Positions 57,664-64,000 of a stretch of DNA of 64,000 nt are shown in pieces (within the stretch, counting starts at the first letter, position 1; the number at the start of each line of letters is the position of its first letter). Source of the DNA: Monarcha castaneiventris obscurior (Eukaryota > Chordata > Aves > Passeriformes > Monarchidae); assembly GCA_026261815.1 (NCBI GenBank), contig JAMPIT010000493.1, forward strand, positions 1,701,001 to 1,765,000, given 5' to 3'. The notes below the pieces were generated by a model. It did not search any database. It was given only the letters and a program-made list of their open reading frames with translations, and was not told where the DNA came from. A program made the translations under genes and the position numbers.

Positions 57664-60055
57664 GAGCCTTGTATTAAGATTGCCCATGGGTGTTGTTGGT
57701 AGGAAGGCAGCAGGGCAGTGTCCCCTCTCTGGTGCTGCTGGATGGGCCAGTCCGTGTTCTGCTGCAGCGTGGGGACCAAGGAGCTCTCAGAGAATCGCCC
57801 CAGAGCAGCAGCATCCCCCAGCCATATCCTGAGCAGGAGCAGGGACACAGTGCTGAGGGACAGACGGACAGACGGCTGTCAGCTCTCAGGGGGATTTGAT
57901 GGGAAATTCTTCCGGGTTCTGACCCACGGTGCTGTGTCATGTCAAGGATTAAGTTCCTTCCAAGAGACAAACCTGAAGCTCGTGGGTGTGGGCTGCGAGG
58001 AGCTATGAATGCTGTCTACAAGGTGAACACTTTGCTCATTACAAAATATGAAATGCCTGAGACTGCTGAGGCTGGATTTGGAACCTCCTCGGAGCTTTTT
58101 GATTTCTGCTAACGACATGCCTTGAAGCTGCAGAATTGAGGAGGTCAGGGGAAGAGGGAAAGGACATTTTGGGCGTACATCTGATGCCTCCCCTTCCTTC
58201 CCTTCTCTTTTCCCTGCCTTTGCATGGAGGGGTCCTCAAAGCAAAAGATTTAAATTTATATTTGTTTCATTAAAGATGTTTTTTTTCTTTGGATAGGAAG
58301 ATAAAAAACCCTTTTCATATAGCAAGACACAAGTGATCTTACATATGAAACAAAATGCTGCAGGGGGATGTATTTAAGGCCAAAACCATCCAGGGTGGAT
58401 TTTCAGCGCATTGCCCTAGGACCAGAAGGGAATTGAAATATCCTGTGCAATGTGATAAAATATCCTGTAACTCCTTCTGCAGGGCACCATCCCATAAACC
58501 CAGGTGTTCCCCTGGTACAACACAGGCACCTCCTTCTCTCCCCCAAGCAGCCTCCCATTCACTTTAATTATCTGGTGCACCACAGCAGGTATCTTGCACG
58601 GTTGGTCACCTTTAATGGCTCCTCAACAGGAGAGATTTAATTAAATTAGCAGGTTCAAAAACAAACGTGGAAACGAAGAGAAAATAGGCCTGGTGTGTTA
58701 AACATAAAATACTTCATCACTTAACAGTGGCATTAACAAATGATGTTCACTACTAATTTTCCAAACAACCAAGTCGGGTGTTTGATGGAGATAGAGGGAT
58801 TTCTGGTAACTCTCCTTTAATCATTTACCTCCACATGATGGAGGATGGGAACTGCTCACCAGTCACACGGTGCTGGGCCCAAAAGGAGAGGCAATTCTTT
58901 ATGGAAGATGAGTGCAGGTTTTGTCTTGGTGCAGCATCAATGTGACCAGAGACCAAGGCAGAGACAGAGCAAAGTACAGCAGGGTTTTAATCAGGGAGCA
59001 GGTTTTGATTGGAGGCTCACACGAGCTGGCTGATCAGCTTTGCTTCCATGTGGCATCACCTCCAGAGAGGACATAAAGAACTGAGTGGTGTAAAGCACTG
59101 CAATTTCATAGCAGTGAACAGCCAGAGACCATAAAAGCTTCGTTGCGTTTTGCTTTAGCCCCTCCTTGAAGATCCATCCTTCTCATGCCTACGTGAACCT
59201 GCGATGATCTCCTAAAAGCTGTGAGTTTATTTATATTTCTGTGCTGCTCAGTCCTGTTTGCTTGTCCCCTGTTAACTGCCACCATCTGCTTTCACCTCTC
59301 TGAGTTGGGCTGCGCATCCCATCTTGGACTCTGCCTTAATTCCCAGATTTCATAAATAAACCTTACAAAAAAAGGCAATGGGAACTGACTACAATGTCTT
59401 GCTCCATCAGTGTTTGACGTGGAGGAGCTTTGCACTCGTACAGGAGCTTCATTTCCTCTTTGCTCACCTTTCAGAGCAGCTGTCCCTGTGTGTTTTTCCC
59501 TCTGCACAGTGTCTGTGGCTCATTCAGAGGCCGCAGAGGTGTTTGCTTCTGTAGGCAGATGTGCTTTTGGGAGAACGAAAGCTTGTGTGGATGTGACAGG
59601 ACACTCTGTGCCACAGCCCGAGTGCAGAGCAGCTGCTGGGTTTGCCTGGTTCCATGTTGTCATTGCTGGGGGGGTTGGACACCCCCTGCCCATGGTGGGA
59701 GGTGGCTCTGCCTGTCCTGTGCTCCTCATTTCTGCACCACAGCCCTGGCCACACTGCTCAGGCAGAGATGACTTCCAGACTTTGCTAATGATTGTTAAGT
59801 GTATAGGCCCTGTCCTCCTCGGTCCTACACCTCTGTAAAAGGCACCCTCAGCTCCAAAGAGTTTGCATAATACCCGACAGTGCCTTCCCACGGTGGTCAC
59901 AGACAATTAACCCTGCAGCAGGTAATGCAGCGGTGCATGGAGCATTCCAGAGACAGCCAGGGCAGGCACAGACAGCTGTGATGCGCTGCTGAGACTGGAA
60001 ACAGCACTTGAGGCACGTGGGGTGGCTTTCTTCGCTTCTTTCCTGGGGTGTATTC
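57664..60055. other. Gene-poor DNA, no exon supported
   Basis: No gene, RNA or transposon body was recognised. Open frames near 57,641-58,008 and 59,410-59,906 lack domains. Confidence 0.5.
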
Positions 60056-60190
60056 CATAGAATCATAGAACAGCTGGGTTTGGATGGGACCTTTAAAGGC
60101 CATGGGCAGGGACACCTTCCACCAGAGCCGGTTGCTCAGAGCCCCATTCAGCCTGGCACTGAAAGTTTCCATCAATTGGTCATCTTGTGC
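60056..60190 (-). mobile_element. CR1 LINE 3' tail, reverse
   Basis: CATAGAATCATAGAACAGCT, then GGCCATGGGCAGGGACACC and GCCCCATTCAGCCTGGCA are CR1 3'-end text in reverse complement; a short internal piece is missing. Confidence 0.85.
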
Positions 60191-63100
60191 CTCATTTCCT
60201 GCTGGAAATCAGAGCACTTTTCTGTTGCCCCGTTGTACCTCAGGCGATGCCCACAGGGTACAGGAGCTGCTGGCAGTGTGGGTGACACAGCTCCCAGCTG
60301 TGGGGAGCTCAGGCTGGTTGCACCATTGATGGTGATGGTCAGCCCCCAGCAGATGTGTAGGGGCTGTCTGGACTTCCCCAACATTCAGGCGGGATCTCCT
60401 GTCCTAATAATATCAGAGTGTTGCACCTTGGCAATCTGAGGGGAGCAGGAGTGGGACAGTTAATGTGGAGGGTTAATTTTTCCTTAAATTCCTGAGGATA
60501 GACAAATGTGTTTCAAATACTCTGTTTCAGGTGAGCTCAGAGGAGAAACCAATACCAAGGAGCTGATCAAAACCTGTGGTGATTCCTGTGCTGTCCCAGA
60601 CAACACGTTCAGCTCTGATCCAGGAAACTGCCACTGCAAAAAAACCTTCCAGTCTTTTTGTGCAAGGCTTGGCAGTGGATTTCTCTAAAGCCCAGGTGCA
60701 CATAGATTTTGGGAGAGGTTGAAGAGTGCCAAGGATGCTCTTGCTGTTGTAGTGACCACTGGGCAGCTGAAAGGTTATCAACACCAAGTGTGAGACACAG
60801 CAGTGCCCTGGCACAAAGTAATCCTAAAGGACTTAGCTTTGGGGTGTGATAACCATTCTGGGCTCTGCAAGCAGACTGGTGGATGTGCTCACTCCATGTG
60901 GTCCATGCAGGTATCTCTGTTCTATGTCAGGGAAACTGAGGCACCCCCACGGCTGCACAGCGCTCCATGGAGCTCGGAGCACCCCCAGGTAACAACCCCC
61001 AGATTATTTAAAATGCAAAGAACACAGTCAAACTCTCTGGCTCTTTAAAGGAGAGGCCTCCATTGTGCACCCAGGGCTGACAGGATGCAGGAACACGGGC
61101 ACTTTTCATTCTTTGTCAGGACTCAGGGATGTCCCCGGCAAACTCAGAAGTTCCCAACAGGTCCTGGGTTCCCATGGAGAAGATGATGAGCTCTTGGCTG
61201 CCCTGGGTTTGCTCAGAAGACGCCGTGGTGAACATTAAACCAGAGCAAGCAGGAGCGAGAGCCTTCCTCCTCCAGCTGCCATTAGTGCTCTCCTCTGCTC
61301 CAGGAAGGTCTGTGCCATCAGGATACTTAATTTATGAAATTAATTGATTAAAACCCCAGCTCAGGTCCATGTGCTGCCTGCCACAGAGCCCCGGTGCTGC
61401 TCACAGCTGGGACAGTTGCTGCTCAAAGCCTCAATTTGATTTAGTTTAGGTTTCAAAGGCAACATGTAAACATTCCCAGTGAAGACACTTTTTCCGAGGG
61501 GCTCAGCCAAGTGGGGTTTCCTTCTTCATGTTTATGGGAAAGCATTTTGTTTAGATAGGAAAGCAAATAAGCAAATCCCCACATTCCTCTCTGGCACATC
61601 TCAGCCGGCCTCTGGGATGGAGATTTAGCAAAAACTCAAGGGAAATTTGCATTAATACTCCTTTTTTAACCCCCTGGCAGTGTGTCTGTGGGGCAGAAGC
61701 ACCACAGCCTGGTTTAGGTGCTGGAAGAGTGTGGGAAACACCACTGGTAATGCAGCCTGCAAACCAGGAGTTACCCTGAGGTCCATTACAGCACAAAATG
61801 CTTCTTCTAAGGACTCTTCTTGCCTGTGACTCAAACCCACAGCCTACCTACAGCCCAGGAAGGTTAGAAAAGCTGATATTGCTTGCACTGTGTCCTTGAG
61901 AACTACGAAATAAAAAAGAGTTTCCAATTTTGCCCTTCAGGGCAGGTTGAAAATTCACCTCTATATGAGCACCAGAAAAAAAGATTTACACCCATGTAGT
62001 ACCACTCAAAATAAGCTTCAAGTGAGAATTAATTGGTATCTATACCTCTGAGCAGGGTGAATTTCCCCTGAGCCTGAATGAATTCTGACTAAGCTTTTTG
62101 TGGAGTTATTATTTCTTTCACTAAAGGGGTAAAAGAAGGGATGAAAAATCTCCACTGAGAACAGCTGGCTAATTTTTGCTCTTTATTTATAACGACCCAG
62201 GTCAGAATCTGATTGCTGGCAAGTGCAGCCCCAACATCTGCAGGAGGAGAGGCCTCTGGCCCCCCCAGCTTGCTGGAATTTTCCAGCTAATGGGAAATAT
62301 TTCCCCAGTTAACAACAGTGTCTGTCGAGGTGGGGATGGGGTGACCAGGTGGTCATTTTTTGGATGCACAGCTGGGTATCACAGGGCAAGTGATTGAGGG
62401 AAAACCCATCCTCATGCAGAGGTGGACTCCACAACCATGCTCCAAGGGGCCAGGTTTTCTCTCTGGGTCTGCTTTAAGCAGCAGGAGCCTCCTAATCTCA
62501 TGTTGGCCTCGCCCAGTTTGGTCCCTGATTTGTGGGACCAGTATAAGGGAAGGGTCTGATGTCACTCCCATGGCCCCACTGACCTCCAGAGATCTTCCAT
62601 CAGTCCATAAGCACCGATCTCAGGCTCTTCTCAGCAGCAAGCTTCCAAGAGCTTTATGCAGCAGGTAAGTAAAGCTGTTTATCCCCACACCTGGGGAAAA
62701 CAAGGTCCAGTGCTGAGGAATGGCTCCTCCAGCTCGTCCATTCAGCATTGCCTTCTCAAGGGCTGGTCCTTCACTTCCCCACCCTTAGAATTTAACTCCA
62801 AATGCCTCCAGAAGTCATTTTACAGCTGATCAGTGGCATCAGCATGACACGAGACAGAGGGATGCACTCAGGGAACCTGCAGAGCACTGACTGCTTTCCC
62901 ACTAATATTCGCAGGACGGGCACTGGGGGTGAAGGTGAGGAACGAAAGCATCAGGACTGACCTCACCTTCAATTGTCATCAAGGTGAAATCCCCAGATAG
63001 AGGCATGAGAAGGCCCAAAATTAGTTAAAATCAGTCTGAGAGACTCATTGGAGCAGTGATCTGGCAACTCACACCTCTAAGCCCCCAAGCCCCCTCCATC

Positions 63101-64000
63101 CTCAAATTCAACCACAAAACAAAGGGAGCCAGTTCCCAACTGGGGACATGCTGGGCACCCACGGGAAGGAGGCAGTGCAGGGGTTAAGGCTCTTGGCAGC
63201 ATTTCAGTGGTACGATGCAATAAAATATTTTATGACATTTTTACAATATTGTGCAACGGGATTTTGAGACCTCAAAAGAAAACACTGCGTTGAAGTACGA
63301 TGCAGCTGAGTGCAGCGAGCCCAGCAGGTGAGGGTTTATCTCTTTCTCTCCTCTCTCTTCACCCCTCCCTCCACCCTGGCTGCAGGCAGAGGCACTTGCT
63401 CCTCATGCCACGGGCCAGCCCAGCTTGCCTGGTGCTTCCCAGCACATCTGTGCTGGGTTTGTGTGCGTGCCACATAGTTCCAGAGTGAGCACATACTGCA
63501 TGTTGCTGCAAACAGCCCCAATAAACATCGGAGCCAAGCGTGCCTAAATGTTGCACCACATTAAACACCCTTCATCCCGACCCACAGCCTTGTAATTGGG
63601 ATAAAAAGAACATCTCCTCTTGAGATGGGATTCAATCGTTGGTGTTGTCCACCAGGTTTGTCTCCGAGTCAGGGATCACCGAGGCTGTGTGAGCATCCTG
63701 GGGAGGAGTGTCTGCCCCAGACACAGGACACGGGGCTGGCTCAGAACCAGAGGGTTGTTCTGATGATCTTCTGACACTGCTCCAGAAATGATGTTCCCCT
63801 TTGAATGCAGAAAATTTGACTACAATTCCAAGGTAAATTTGACCAGGATTGCTTCGGATTCTTGGGGATCAGAGAACGCTCCTTACAACATCCAGCATCT
63901 TTAACATTAATCCCCAAAGCTGGGTGGTGGAAGAGGCATCTTCAGCTCCCCCAAGTACGATCTTCCTTCCCCATTTCAACCCTTCTGGTAACAACATGGG
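60191..64000. other. Gene-poor DNA to window end, no exon supported
   Basis: Unique sequence with short frames only. I see no splice-flanked exon, RNA gene or repeat I can name. Confidence 0.5.

Overview
This window looks like a bird nuclear chromosome, most likely a passerine. It carries CR1 LINE 3' ends typical of birds, many solo retroviral LTRs, and compact GC-rich genes with short introns. Gene names come from recognising protein sequence by eye; no search was run.

Left block (1-28,690) holds the genes. DHRS7C (minus strand) contributes only its first two coding exons (3,383-3,228 and 496-384) and runs off the left edge. A repeat-rich interval with CR1 and solo LTRs follows. Next is a tight GC-rich cluster: BLOC1S3 (plus, 9,343-9,819), CCDC61 (minus, 12,999-10,685, 13 coding exons traced with consistent splice phase) and an ADPRH/ARH1-type ADP-ribosylarginine hydrolase (minus, 18,726-15,578, seven exons, 358 residues, catalytic motifs intact). 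BLOC1S3 and CCDC61 converge, with poly(A) signals about 330 bp apart. A USP42/USP36-type ubiquitin protease follows on the minus strand (about 25,678-20,906). Its Cys, His and Asp/Asn boxes are intact and its exons splice in phase.

Middle (26,600-29,310) looks subtelomeric. It has a long inverted repeat with roughly 285-bp arms, a purine-rich GGCAAGG minisatellite, and a roughly 620-bp degenerate interstitial telomeric tract with 17 exact TTAGGG hexamers on the plus strand.

Right block (29,310-64,000) has no exon I can defend. It holds moderately AT-rich unique DNA, solo LTRs with clear 4-bp target duplications (one with a second LTR nested inside it and flanked by a 5-bp duplication), CR1 tails and microsatellites. 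It reads as a gene-poor intergenic or large intronic region.

The genes do not form a pathway: SR-membrane retinol dehydrogenase, lysosome-related organelle biogenesis, centriole/basal-body protein, ADP-ribose removal and deubiquitination. The notable features are architectural: an ADPRH 3' end apparently supplied by an LTR, inverted LTRs bracketing the BLOC1S3-CCDC61 block, a five-copy CCAAT array at the CCDC61 promoter, and a possible lineage-specific USP gene beside an ancient telomere-like tract.
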